Part shown: in pieces, positions 1-10,149 of the stretch | Layout: each line of letters begins with the position of its first letter | Position numbering within the stretch: position 1 is the stretch's first letter | From: Chamaecrista fasciculata | Lineage: Eukaryota > Streptophyta > Magnoliopsida > Fabales > Fabaceae | Direction of reading: 5' to 3' | Assembly: GCA_003254925.1 (NCBI GenBank) | Contig: QANZ01006387.1 | Location: 29,994 to 93,993 of the forward strand | Length of the DNA stretch: 64,000 nt | Program-made: the position numbers and the translations under genes | The notes under the pieces: model-generated | Databases searched by the model: none | Told to the model about the DNA's origin: nothing | Seen by the model: only the letters and a program-made list of their open reading frames with translations

Positions 1-20
1 AGAGAGAGAGAGAGAGAGAG
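1..20. repeat. (AG)n microsatellite
   Basis: The window opens inside a perfect AG dinucleotide run, so its full length is not visible. Confidence 0.9.
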
Positions 21-356
21 GTGAGTAAAAAAATAGTAAGAAAAGATGAAGGAGAGAAAAAGTTGTAAGGGTAATAAAAAAAAATTTTTATATGCAATTT
101 ACAAATATGCCCTTTGGATATTTTATTATTTTATAGTAAAAAGTAGGTAATTATAGGTAGTTGAGTAGGGATATGTTAGTAATTTTAGAAGATAAAGGAG
201 AGATAAAGGAATGATAAAGGAGGAAAATAAAGGAGGTGGTAATAAAGGTGAAACAAACACCTATTGGTACTGTAGCTCTGGTAGTAAAGGAGTACTGAGA
301 GATAAAGGAGGATAAAGGAAGATAAAGGAGGTTTAACTGGACATCCAAACGGGGCC
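1..356. mobile_element. Right part of a MITE (Harbinger-like end)
   Basis: The segment ends in CATCCAAACGGGGCC, the inverted form of the GGCCCCGTTTGG-type end common in plant MITEs. Inside are many irregular GATAAAGGA repeats (about 190-335). The left end lies outside the window, so family and target site cannot be tested. Confidence 0.4.
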
Positions 357-524
357 TTGGGAAATTTGTTTGTGTTGTAACTAGTAAGTGATTTAATACT
401 AATTTGGTAAAAGCGTAATTTTTGTCTCCAAACTTTGTTGGAAATAAGTAAACTAAAAGTCAATTGTTGAGTGTCTCAAATTAAGCACACATTGCTTCCA
501 TCAAGAGAGTTTGAAGTGTATATA

Positions 525-1857
525 GGGTAAATTACACATATGGTTCCTGTGATTTGACCCATTTACAAAAAGGGTCCATGTGGTTCAAAAAGTATCAAAT
601 AAGGGCATGTGGTTTGCACCGTCAAGAAAAGAGGTCGCAGGTTTTTTCGTCCATTTTTTTGTTAAAAAAATGGAAAAAGTTAATTTTGAACTCCCAAAAG
701 TTTTATTTTTCTACATTAAGATCTTTTTTCTTTTATAATAGGATGAAAACATAAGAAAAACTAAACAAAGTGGGCTTTTAATGGATTTCACCCAAAAAAT
801 TATTCTTCTTTGACCGTGAATTCCTCTCTTTGTTCTTCCCATCTCCGTTTCTCCCTGAAAATCGGGTTTCATTCATTCACACAAGTAATATCTGCACATA
901 CTATGGGGCATCCACAGAAAGTGCGAATCAGAACAAGATCATGTCGCCCACCAGAAACAAAGGGTTATAGTAATCAAATCATAATCCCAAACGGGAAGCA
1001 GAACGCGAAACAAATTTCGTATAACATAACCAGTAGAATACACAGTATTATGACGAGCGGAAAGTGAAAGGAATCTGAATGAAATAGAGTAAATGTGAAA
1101 GAATCATACCGTTGGTAGCGCCCAGGACTAAGAATCAGAAACGATATTAGGAATTAGGGTGCAGTTTCGAGCGTTGAGCTTCGATTATAGGGTTGATTTG
1201 ATTGTTTCTTTCGAAATTCCTAATTTGGTAAATGGGGATCTGTTTCATTGTGAGAAAAATTAGGGATGAAAATGTATTGAATTCAACGTGAACGGCGACG
1301 ACAATCGTTGCTCGTCGGAGTTGGAATCGATGTTGGGAAGCCTAGATCATGTCGACATCGAGAATCTGAAGGATCGATCTCAGTAGAGGTAGAATCTGAA
1401 GAGTGTTTTCTCAGTGTTCGACATCGAGGGCAATAAATCGATTTCGGTGGAGGAATTCGATGGAGAACCTGAAGGACGCGTTCTCGGTGTTCGACATCGA
1501 CGGCAATGGATCGATCTCGGCAGTGGAATTGCAAAAGGTGCTACTAGCTTAAGCGAGAAGAAGAAGAAGAAGAATTTTTTCGGTGAAATCCATTAAAAGC
1601 CCACTTTTTTTAGTTTTTCTTATTTTCTAATCCTATTATAAAAGAAAAAGGACCTTAAAGTAGAAAAATAAAACTTTTGGGAGTTTAAAGCCAGATTTTT
1701 CCTTTTTCTTTTTTAAAAAGAAAAATGGACGGGAAAACCATCTGGGATCTCTTTTGTTAACGGAGCAAACTACAAGCCTTTATTTGACACTTTTTAAACC
1801 ACATGACCCCTTTCTGTAAATGGACCAAACCACAGGGATCATCTGTGTAATTTACCC
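525..1857. mobile_element. Pack-MULE-like element with long TIRs and captured host sequence
   Basis: Inverted arms of about 270-290 bp (525-815 and 1575-1857) start GGGTAAATTACACA and end TGTGTAATTTACCC. The same GGGTAAAT...ACCC ends mark three other elements in this window that have clean 9-bp target duplications, which points to a Mutator-like family. No convincing duplication is left here. The interior (about 815-1575) is unlike the arms, richer in GC and contains EF-hand coding sequence, so it looks captured from a host gene. No transposase is present, so the element is non-autonomous. Confidence 0.7.
1393..1552 (+). pseudogene. Captured calmodulin-like EF-hand fragment, tandemly duplicated
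   Basis: Positions 1460-1552 read MENLKDAFSVFDIDGNG followed by SISAVELQKVLLA and a stop. This is one EF-hand helix-loop-helix with loop residues D-I-D-G-N-G-S-I-S and a Glu at the last loop position, as in CML/calmodulin proteins. A second, diverged copy (NLKSVFSVFDIEGNKSIS, from 1393) lies 73 bp upstream in another frame, and a shorter remnant begins near 1350. A complete CML has two to four EF-hands, so this is only a fragment inside the transposon. The best-preserved copy is an open 30-residue frame; expression is unknown. Confidence 0.65.
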
Positions 1858-1879
1858 TATATATTAAATTGTAATACGC

Positions 1880-2043
1880 AGTGACGGAGCCAGAAATGTT
1901 AACAAGGGGGGGCCAGAAATTTTTTTTAACACTAAAAGGGGTCGTTGGGATTATAATGCATACAATTAAATTATATTAGAACTAATTTGTAGTAACTACT
2001 TAAATTTGGGGGGCCGTGGCCCCACCAGCCCCTGTCTCTAGGG
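1880..2043. mobile_element. MITE-like fragment (GTGACGGAGCC type)
   Basis: It begins GTGACGGAGCCAG with a nearby G-run and ends in a C-rich GGCCCCACCAGCCCCTGTCTC stretch, the usual look of plant repeats starting GTGGCGGAGCC. A related start occurs near 24912. The inverted ends are weak and no target duplication was found. Confidence 0.35.
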
Positions 2044-2049
2044 AAAGTA

Positions 2050-2765
2050 AATGGGTCACGTGGAAGGTGAGCGCGCACATAGAAAAGAGGAATAAATATT
2101 TTAATCAACAAAAATTGAGAAAAAACATAACTTTCTTGATAACCATTTGATAGAGTTTTCATAGTTTAGATGGAAAAGGAGAGAAAGTTAAAGGGAGAGA
2201 ATACACTCCCTATTTTTTGTCCCAAAATTAGAAAATGTTTAAACGACCTCAAATTACAACGTTTTCATGAGGACTTATTCGAAATTAGCAGATCTGGTAG
2301 TCCAACCAAGATTTTTGTTGTAGATTTGGTGTCATATTTTTGTAAAACATTTCACAATCAATGAGGAATCTTTTGTAAAAATATGAGATTAATTTTGCAG
2401 CTTACAAAAAAACATGTGGCCGCTCACAAAAAAAAAATAGGTGACCAATTTTGCAACCTGACTAAAATATATGAGACAAGAAATGCAACAAAAAAATATA
2501 TGAAACCAAATTGAGATCTGAACAAAAAATATATGATCAAAAGTGCAACAAAAAAGGTGAGACTAAATTGAGACATGAGTAAAAGATATGAGATCAAAAA
2601 TGCACTTTGACCATAAAACCATAAAACAAAAAATGTGAGTTTAATTTAAATCAAGACTTGGTTAATGAACTTGCAATTTTGTATAATATATTTATTGATT
2701 TTTCTTGAAATGAGTTTGAACGTTGCATTTTAACTTAAAAAAAAAAGGAAAAGAGTTTTTTTGTT
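2050..2765. other. Intergenic, no gene seen
   Basis: AT-rich DNA with repeated motifs of the type ATATGAGACnAnAnnTGCAAC (2380-2610). No coding or RNA gene signal was recognised. Confidence 0.6.
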
Positions 2766-2773
2766 GTTGAAAT

Positions 2774-3391
2774 CAGTGTTGTCAGAACCGAACCGGATAG
2801 AGACTCGAACAAACATTCGGTTCACGGTCTGATTGGTTTAATCGGTTGAACCATCGGTCGGACCGGATGACTCAATAAATAATTATTTTTAATATATTAA
2901 ATATAAATACTATATATTTTTTGTTTGTGGTTTAAGAGATGCATTTAATTTATTACTAAATACATTTCTTCGTCTAAATAATATAATTTTTCTCTCCACT
3001 ACTAAAGATTATAGATTAAATGCATTTTTTCAAGAAAGTGAATGGACTTAATGTATCTCAAACAAGATCTAATAAGTCATAAATTCATAATAGTTAATTA
3101 AATTTAACATTTCGACCCTCAAATTTCAAGTTCAACACAAAATAGAGGAAGAAGACCAAATAAGAAAATGAATAGAGAGCATAAGCAAAAAAAAAATGAG
3201 ATTTTTTAAAAAAAAATTCAAAAAAAAAAAAGTTGGACCACCGGTTCGGTCCAGCGGTTCGACTCCAGTTCGCCGGTTTTGTCCGGTTCAATCCGGTCCA
3301 ACTGACATTTGGTTTTTTTGGTCGAACCCACTCGCTTTCACATTCGGTTGGCGGTCGAACCGTCCGGTCTGGTCCGGTTCTGACAACACTG
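2774..3391. mobile_element. hAT-like non-autonomous element with 8-bp TSD
   Basis: The ends are CAGTGTTGTCAGAACCG and CGGTTCTGACAACACTG (perfect over the outer 15 or so bases), and both subterminal regions are rich in CCGGTT/AACCGG. The flanks carry the perfect 8-bp duplication GTTGAAAT at 2766-2773 and 3392-3399. An 8-bp TSD with CAGTG ends fits the hAT superfamily. The interior is AT-rich and encodes nothing. Confidence 0.85.
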
Positions 3392-3452
3392 GTTGAAATA
3401 CTTTGAGATATTATTGTGTGACCTGTGGGTCAAAAATTTAAAGAAAATATTA

Positions 3453-3683
3453 GGATAAATTATATTTTGGTATCCTGTTTTATGGACCGGTTTTACTTTG
3501 ATACCTTGTTCTTTATACCGTTAATATTTTTGTACATTTTCAAAAGTGACATTTTGATACACTGTTCTTTGCACCGTTAATACTTTGGTACTCTAACAAA
3601 GATATAACAAGGTAACAAATCGTGAAAGAAAGTACCAAAGTGAAATCAGTCCATAAAATAAGGTACCAAAGTATAATTTACCC
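3453..3683. mobile_element. Mutator-like MITE, 9-bp TSD
   Basis: A short foldback element beginning GGATAAATTATA and ending TATAATTTACCC, built almost wholly of inverted 'TTTGGTACC'-type subrepeats. A perfect 9-bp duplication AAAATATTA flanks it (3444-3452, 3684-3692). Confidence 0.85.
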
Positions 3684-4136
3684 AAAATATTATTGTCCGA
3701 CTTACATGACTCCATCTTCAACCTTATGTATAAATGCTATCCCTTATATCATTATCAACATTGCGATGTGGCAACTGGCAACTTTTACATATCTTTAATT
3801 TATACCTTCCTTTTTTTTTTTCCAACTCATCCATAAGTTCTAGCCTTATTCTTTAAGATCCCAAAGATATTTTGCCCCCTATGAAAATGTGTATTAAATT
3901 GATTGATTAAATCAACTTTTACTCTCAAAATCTTCAAATCTTTGAATTCTTAGTAAGACATTAAATAAATGATCTTTTATTAAATAAGTCTTAATTTAAA
4001 GTTACATATTTTTATACAATAATAAAAGTAAGCAACATACATAAATATTACATATACAAGTATCTATAAAATGTAAATTTTTTAATTATTTCTTATTGTC
4101 ATAGAGTATTTTAATTTAAATAAAATTTTTATAAAG

Positions 4137-4318
4137 TATATGAGTATGGTTTAGTGGTTTCTCACTTGGTCCCTTAATCAAGTGATGGAGATTCAAATTC
4201 CAACTTTAAGTATGGAAATCATTATATGGTTAATCGTTTATCTTTAAGTGAAGAACTCACGACGAAGAAACTAATCATTGTTCCCGATGGTAGATACTCT
4301 TGGTTTATATAAAAAAAA
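4137..4318 (+). mobile_element. SINE candidate (tRNA-derived)
   Basis: The segment has a pol III A-box-like TGGTTTAGTGG, a B-box-like GATTCAAATTCC about 45 bp later, and a 3' end TTGGTTTATAT followed by an A-run. This order fits plant tRNA-derived SINEs. I found no clear target duplication. Confidence 0.5.
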
Positions 4319-4794
4319 ATTTACAATTAGAGTGTTTTCTTTTTTGGTAAATAATTAGAGTGGTTTCATCAAGATTTGAACTAAAACTATTATTTATATC
4401 TCTCTAACTAATTATAGTTTTTTTTAGCCAAAACCAATTATAGTTTAATCATCCCTAATTACCCTAAATTTGTAGTTTTGAGTACACATTATCCAATAAA
4501 TATTATTCTAGTCCAAAGGAGACACAGTGGGTCCACTTAGGTTTTCGTTAGAAGTATCTTTCAAATTTAAATCAATCCTATTTTGTTAATTTTGTTTTTT
4601 TTTATTGGGAAGTTGGTTGTATTGGTGGCATATGATAATCAAAGGCCTGTAAAAGCATTGGGTTTAGGCCCACTTAAGCATTTTGTGGTGTTGGTTATAT
4701 CCTCTTATTGTGGGCCTCACACTCTCCTTTCAATCATTTTCATCTTTTCAATTTCTTCTCAACCCTCTTGGATAAGAACAAACTTTAATGGGTT

Positions 4795-5330
4795 AAATAC
4801 TCAGTTTGGTCTATTATCTTTGCCTTAAAGTTTATTTTAGTCATTTTCTTTCAAAAGGTTCAAATTGATCAATTATTTATGCAACTTGGTTCAAAATAAA
4901 TCTACCATTAAGTGTCGTCTTTTTTCTCTATTTTTGATAATGTGGCATATAGCTAATAACTTGTTTTCTCTTTATCTCCTACTTGTCCATTTCACTCTTT
5001 TGCATGAATTTTTGAATGGGATGACTTTTTAAAAAAAATTGCAGGAAATTTGATCATAAATGAAGTTTGTACATCCACAATCTTCAAAATAAAACTTATA
5101 TCATTAAAAAATGTCACACATGAGAGGAAACATAAAAGGTATGAGAGACATGTCAGTCAGATATCACATCATCCAAAACTAAAAAAAAAAGAGACTTACG
5201 GCATAATCATTTGAATTAAAATTGCATAGATAATAGAACAATTTGAACATTTTGAGAGATAATAGACCAACATGAACTTTGAAAAAAAGATAATGGACCA
5301 AAATAAGCATTCGACCTTTTATGTTTGAGT
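4795..5330. mobile_element. Foldback MITE
   Basis: The left arm (TTTGGTCTATTATCTTTG, then TTCAAATTGATC) reappears inverted near 5240-5320 (CAATTTGAAC, then AAAGATAATGGACCAAA). The interior is non-coding. Confidence 0.65.
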
Positions 5331-6990
5331 AAACTTTAAAAATTTTAAAACATATTTCTTAATTATTTATAAAAATATTAAAAATTTATTATGTAGTAAT
5401 TTAATATATACAACATTACACTCATCTGATCAAACTAGAGTGTCTTTATCTGTATGTGGATTTGTATTATCCCCAGACAAGCCTCTCAAATGCCTGCAAG
5501 TTCTTTTTCCAAGACACATAGTACACCTGTGTAGTTGTATTAAATGAATAATTTCATAATTCTATTGTATTTTCTATGAATTTAATAATTCTATTACATG
5601 GACTTAAAACATCTTTTATCCTCTACCATATATATGCATATACTATAAAGTTGGTTGGCTTTTAATTTTTAGTAAAATAATGATTTAATTTTTATAATAT
5701 GACATGTTGTAAGAAAATAAAATTATAAATTTTCATCCCAAAAATTCAATTATATAAAGAGAATTTGAAGCCTTTGTTGACAAATTGATTCACATTTAAT
5801 ACAAATAAAAGTAATTTTAGACTCTATAAAAGAAATTAGATTTGTTATTAAATCTCAATTCACATTTAAAGATTGATATAAAAGAAATTAGATTTGTTAT
5901 TAAATCTCAATTAACATCTCTATAAAAAATCTTTTCTTTTCATTAAAAAAACATATCTTTATGAAAAGGATGGAATTGATTAAGGGATTGAATTTTACCT
6001 ACTAAATTGAAAGAATTACCATAGGTTAATTATTAAATTGTTAATCCATTCAAATATTAATATATAAAAAATTAATATTTTGAAAAATTAAAAGTCATGC
6101 CAAGGAAATGACATCCGACCCCAAGTATAAACCAAGTGTGCCAACATCATTGTTTTCTTTTTTTAAACTATTTTTAGAAGTTAGAAGTTAGAACCCAAAC
6201 TTCATATATCATTATTTCTTTTAATTTGATTTAAGAGAAATACGTGGTACGTTCATTGCACGAGAATAATTTATAATTTACATAACCGTTTCCAAAGGAG
6301 TCAATGACGTACATCTCAAGAAGAAGTTGATAGCAATTTCCAAATAGAAAGTGTTTTTTGTTTATAGATAATATTAAAAAACATCATTATCTATGAAGAA
6401 ACAGCCAATTAGAGCACAAGGAATTTCATAGTAGTTTCAATCAAAACGCAAAATTTCAACCCATATTAGCGGTTTTAACTCTTAAAAACACTCTGATTTG
6501 TCAATTCAAGGAACACACACCACTAGTTGTAGATAGAGATTGACCATTTTTTTTTTCTGTCTGATCTAATGATAATGATAAACATCTAATGATAATGATA
6601 AACAAGATACACCTAGGTTGAGGGATCTAAGTTTAAATGGATATTATTGAAATAACTTCAATTGTTTATTTTTAGCTTGGATAAAATTAGTCTTCATCAA
6701 AATTATTATACAGATAAGTGAGAAAAATCTATAATTATAATTTTTTTTCTCAACAAAGTGACTTCTATTATTTTTTTATGGAAAAGTGACTTTTAATTCA
6801 ATCTTCAAATTATTACCATCAAATTAGTAACTTCCACACCAAAATGTTATTTATAATTTAATAATTCAATTGAGATAATATTAACATAATCTTTTTATAT
6901 ACATAAAAATTTGAGAAGGAAAATGATATTGTGTTAATGTAATATTGAAAGAAATTAGAGTATAAAAATAGCAACGAAAGAAGTTGGTTA
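5331..6990. repeat. AT-rich intergenic DNA with short tandem duplications
   Basis: A block starting TATAAAAGAAATTAGATTTG is repeated with a 52-bp period at 5825 and 5877. A second duplication, ATCTAATGATAATGATAAAC, lies at about 6563-6605. No gene was seen. Confidence 0.6.
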
Positions 6991-6991
6991 A

Positions 6992-7455
6992 ATAGTTATT
7001 TTAATCCTCAAAATATAGGATAAATATCATTTTAGTCTTAAAACTATTTTTTCTTCAATTTTAGTTTTCAAACTTTCACATTTGTTCGTTTTGAACCCCA
7101 AAATGTGATTTCGTTTGTTATTTCTAACATGAACACTGAGCTTGACCATTTTTATCTCATAAGTGTCATAACAAGTGAATTGACAAAAGGAGAAAGAAAA
7201 TTTTTTACTCTTTAAAACTTAAAAAGGAAAACTTTCTTTCTTCTTGTAAAAAAAAACTTTTTTTCTCTTTGTCAACTCATTTATTATGACACATGAGAGG
7301 AGAATAATATATTTCAACTGTCCAAGTTAAAAATAACAGTAACAGTAAAAACTAAACAAAATTACATTTTGGAGATTAAAACAAAACAAATATGAAAGTT
7401 TCAGAATCAAAACAAAATAAAAAATAATTTTATGACCAAAATGAAACTTGGCCCA
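6992..7455. mobile_element. Foldback MITE, family G
   Basis: Left-arm text such as CCCCAAAATGTGATTTCG recurs inverted (ATTACATTTTGGAGAT) near 7360, and GTGTCATAACAAGTGAATTG pairs with CAACTCATTTATTATGACAC near 7265. A second whole copy is at 18968-19424, and a half copy lies upstream of the EIF1AD-type gene (about 43980-44215). Confidence 0.65.
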
Positions 7456-7764
7456 TAATCTGGCTTTGAGAACTAAAAGAAGGTTTTAACTAAAGAAGTT
7501 TTACCGTGAGAGATTAAATGGACGAAAATGATACTTAAAGGACTAAATTTCAAATTACTCTATCTATCAAGGACTAAAATGCAATTTTCCTCCCATAAAG
7601 AAATCAAAGATATCATCAATCAATGGCTTCTCCTTCTTGTTCTGATCATGTTCATACACAAAAAAGATAAGGACAAACAAAGCAAGGTCTGGCAGGAAAG
7701 AAAGTAATTAGACAACATTATTATTGGTAGTGCAGAATTATTAAGTGATTAATTAATGAATTAA

Positions 7765-9135
7765 CTAATTAATCTCCCCCTTATTATTCTTGGTGTTGAG
7801 TGATCCAAGCTTGGAATCAGCAATATTATTACCAATGGCTGCTTCTTCTGCTAACCTTTTTTGTGCTTCTCTTGTTTTCTCTTCTGCAACTCTTTGGAAT
7901 TCTTCAGCTGTAGATGGTGCCCTTTCTTCCACAAAACGCCCATGCCTTCCTTTGCTTATTTCCCCAAATTTCTGAGTACACCCAAAATATTATAATTATA
8001 ATACACTTTCATAAGGTGATCACGCATTTAGTCCCTGAAAGATCAAAACGGTATACTTTTTAGCCCTTGAAAGATTGAAACAGTATACTATTTAATCCAT
8101 AAAAACGACTAATTAGCATACTGTATTTTGATCTTTCAAGGACTACACTATACATTTCAATATTTCAGGAACCAAGTTGTTAGCTCCCTAATCATTTAGG
8201 GACCAAATTATTAGTTTACTCTTCACTATTAGTAGTCATTACATACAAAAGTCACCACAAAAACAAGAAATTGAAGTGGTCCCTTTGATCCATTCATATA
8301 TAAACGCAGTGATGGATGCTTGTGGGTATTAACAATAATGAGTCAATTTAGTTACTAAATTTGTTTCAAAACTTTAATCCCTAACTATTATAAATAGTTG
8401 ATATTTGTAAGAAAATTAGGGAACAAAAAATATATATTTTTAATATTTAAGGATTAAATTGTAATTTTAGTACAACTTTAAGGACTACGAAACAGATTTT
8501 CTCAAACCATAACAGGAGCATTTCTTGATTTTTTCATACCCATTTTGAGTTTGAAGGAAAAGAAAATTCAGTTTAATTGATTCCTAGCTTGTAGGTTAAT
8601 TTTAATCTACTTGGTTAATTACCCGATTACCTCTAATAATTCCCACTTCCAAACACTGAATTAGATGTTAGTTTCAAGGTTAAAACCTTGAAGATGGTCT
8701 TCTTCTTCATCTTGTGGACTAATACCATCAATTCCCACTTCAAAACACACTGGTTTATATGTATATAAATGAAGAAGAGAAAACCCACCAAAAATACCCA
8801 AAAAAAAAACCCAAACAGATGGATTAATTTCTAATTTCGACCGACAAAAGAAATCAAAACCCCACATTTTAATTGTTTACCCAAACAAAAATTCCCAACT
8901 CAGGTGAGTGTTGCAAAAGAAACAGATTCATTCACAAGCAGAAACAATTGAGCAGCAAAATAAAAAAGAAAAGAGGAGAGAGAAAATTGATGAGGATAAT
9001 TAAAAAAAGAAGAGAGAGAGAGAGAGAATTAACCTTAATGGTGTTGTAGAAAAATGGAGTGGTGGGTTTGGAAAAGAAGGAAGATCTGGAAGAGGCATGG
9101 AGAAGAAGATTAGTGAGGAAATGTGAAGGTGCCAT
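7765..9135 (-). CDS. Small two-exon protein of unknown function, 102 aa
   Basis: Exon 1 is 9135-9034 (34 residues from the first ATG, MAPSHFLTNLLLHASSR...) and exon 2 is 7971-7765 (68 residues, stop TAG). The splice sites AAG|GTTAAT and TCTGTACTCAG-type acceptor join in phase 0. The N-terminus is Ser/Arg/Phe-rich with almost no acidic residues, like an organelle-targeting peptide. The mature part is strongly charged (FVEERAPSTAEEFQRVAEEK, then TREAQKRLAEEAA) and should be helical. I do not recognise the family and assign no function. A TATA box sits about 100 bp upstream. The 1,062-bp intron starts with a CT-rich run and holds a foldback MITE (8020-8222). Bona fide coding status is inferred from clean splicing, a targeting-like start and protein-like composition. 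Confidence 0.7.
8020..8222. mobile_element. Foldback MITE in intron
   Basis: Built of inverted 'TAGTCCCTGAAAGATC' and 'GATCTTTCAAGGACTA' blocks and ending TTAGTTTACT. It belongs to the same family as 49447-49709. Confidence 0.65.
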
Positions 9136-9234
9136 GGTGGTAGGTAGTAGGTGTTGATTCGTCTCGGTTTCTGCAGGCAAACAAGTACAATGATGAAATG
9201 AAACGAAAATGAAAGTGAGAGAAAAAATACATAT

Positions 9235-9242
9235 ATTATATA
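9235..9242 (-). promoter_or_regulatory. TATA box of the small minus-strand gene
   Basis: TATATAAT on the minus strand, about 100 bp before the ATG at 9135, followed by a CT-rich leader typical of plant 5' UTRs. Confidence 0.55.
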
Positions 9243-9269
9243 GCCTAGAGGTAAGTAAATATAATAATA

Positions 9270-10044
9270 GTCAAAACTTCAAATTGGTACTATATGTATG
9301 GGATAGATTTTAAACGGGTCATAAATGTTTCATTTGTTTTAGATGGGTCTTATATGTTTTCATAATTTCTCAACTTGCTCCTAGACCTATTTTCGGTATG
9401 CGATATGACCTCGTTTGTTGACGGTTTCAATTGGATAGAGAAATAACTCTTTAAGGGTTAGTACATAGTTTCGAATTCATCACATTCGGACTTGAAACAA
9501 AAGAAATATGACTATAAACGAGTTATCCATTTTTGGAACTTAATTTGACATTGTTTGTTGACGGTCCCAACTGAATAAAGAAAGTATTCGTCAATAGCAA
9601 CTCGTAACTCTGAATTCGTAGCATTCAAACTTGAAACGAGAGAAAAGTGACAACATTTAATATTTTTTGGACCAATTTGATAAATTATGAAAATATGTTA
9701 AGGGTTAGTAGATGTTTTAAATTCGTCACGTTTAAACTTAAAAGGAAATAAATATGACAAACTTCACTTATGTGACTATGAAACGAGTTATTCACTTTTA
9801 GACTCGATTTGACCTCGTTTGTTGACAGTCTCAATTAGATAGAGTAAGTACTCATCAATAGCAACTCATAACTCTAAATTCGTAGTATTCAAACTTGAAA
9901 CAATAGAGATATGACCACATTCAATATGTTTGGGACTAATTTGATAAATTATGAAAATATGTAAGGCTAATTTAAAATAAATGAAATATTTAAGATCAAT
10001 TTGAAATCTACCCCGTGCATTTGGGACCAATTTGAAGTTTTGAC
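9270..10044. mobile_element. Long foldback element, family F
   Basis: The ends GTCAAAACTTCAAATTGG and CCAATTTGAAGTTTTGAC are inverted. Internal blocks (CTCGTTTGTTGACGGT, ATTCGTAGCATTCAAACTTG) occur more than once. The family is the commonest in the window (13238, 48379, 61949 and fragments). It lies between the TATA box at 9235 and the G-box pair at 10089-10125, so it may have split an older promoter. Confidence 0.75.
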
Positions 10045-10088
10045 ATATAGTAAAAGTAAGCGTGCGTGAGTGAGATGGTGTGGGTTGG

Positions 10089-10125
10089 CACGTGCCTGTG
10101 AGAGCAAGCAGATGATAGGCACGTG
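10089..10125. promoter_or_regulatory. Pair of G-box motifs
   Basis: Two CACGTG cores at 10089-10094 (in the palindrome GGCACGTGCC) and 10120-10125 (GGCACGTGCT), 31 bp apart in otherwise AT-rich DNA. G-boxes bind bZIP and bHLH factors. The likely target is the minus-strand gene at 9135, beyond the inserted element; this is inference. Confidence 0.4.
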
Positions 10126-10149
10126 CTGATGATGATTGAAATCCTCCAC

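Noticed and set aside
9136-9180. N-terminal extension MPAETETNQ of the small minus-strand protein
   Set aside because: The first codon is TTG, not ATG; the ATG at 9135 is used instead.
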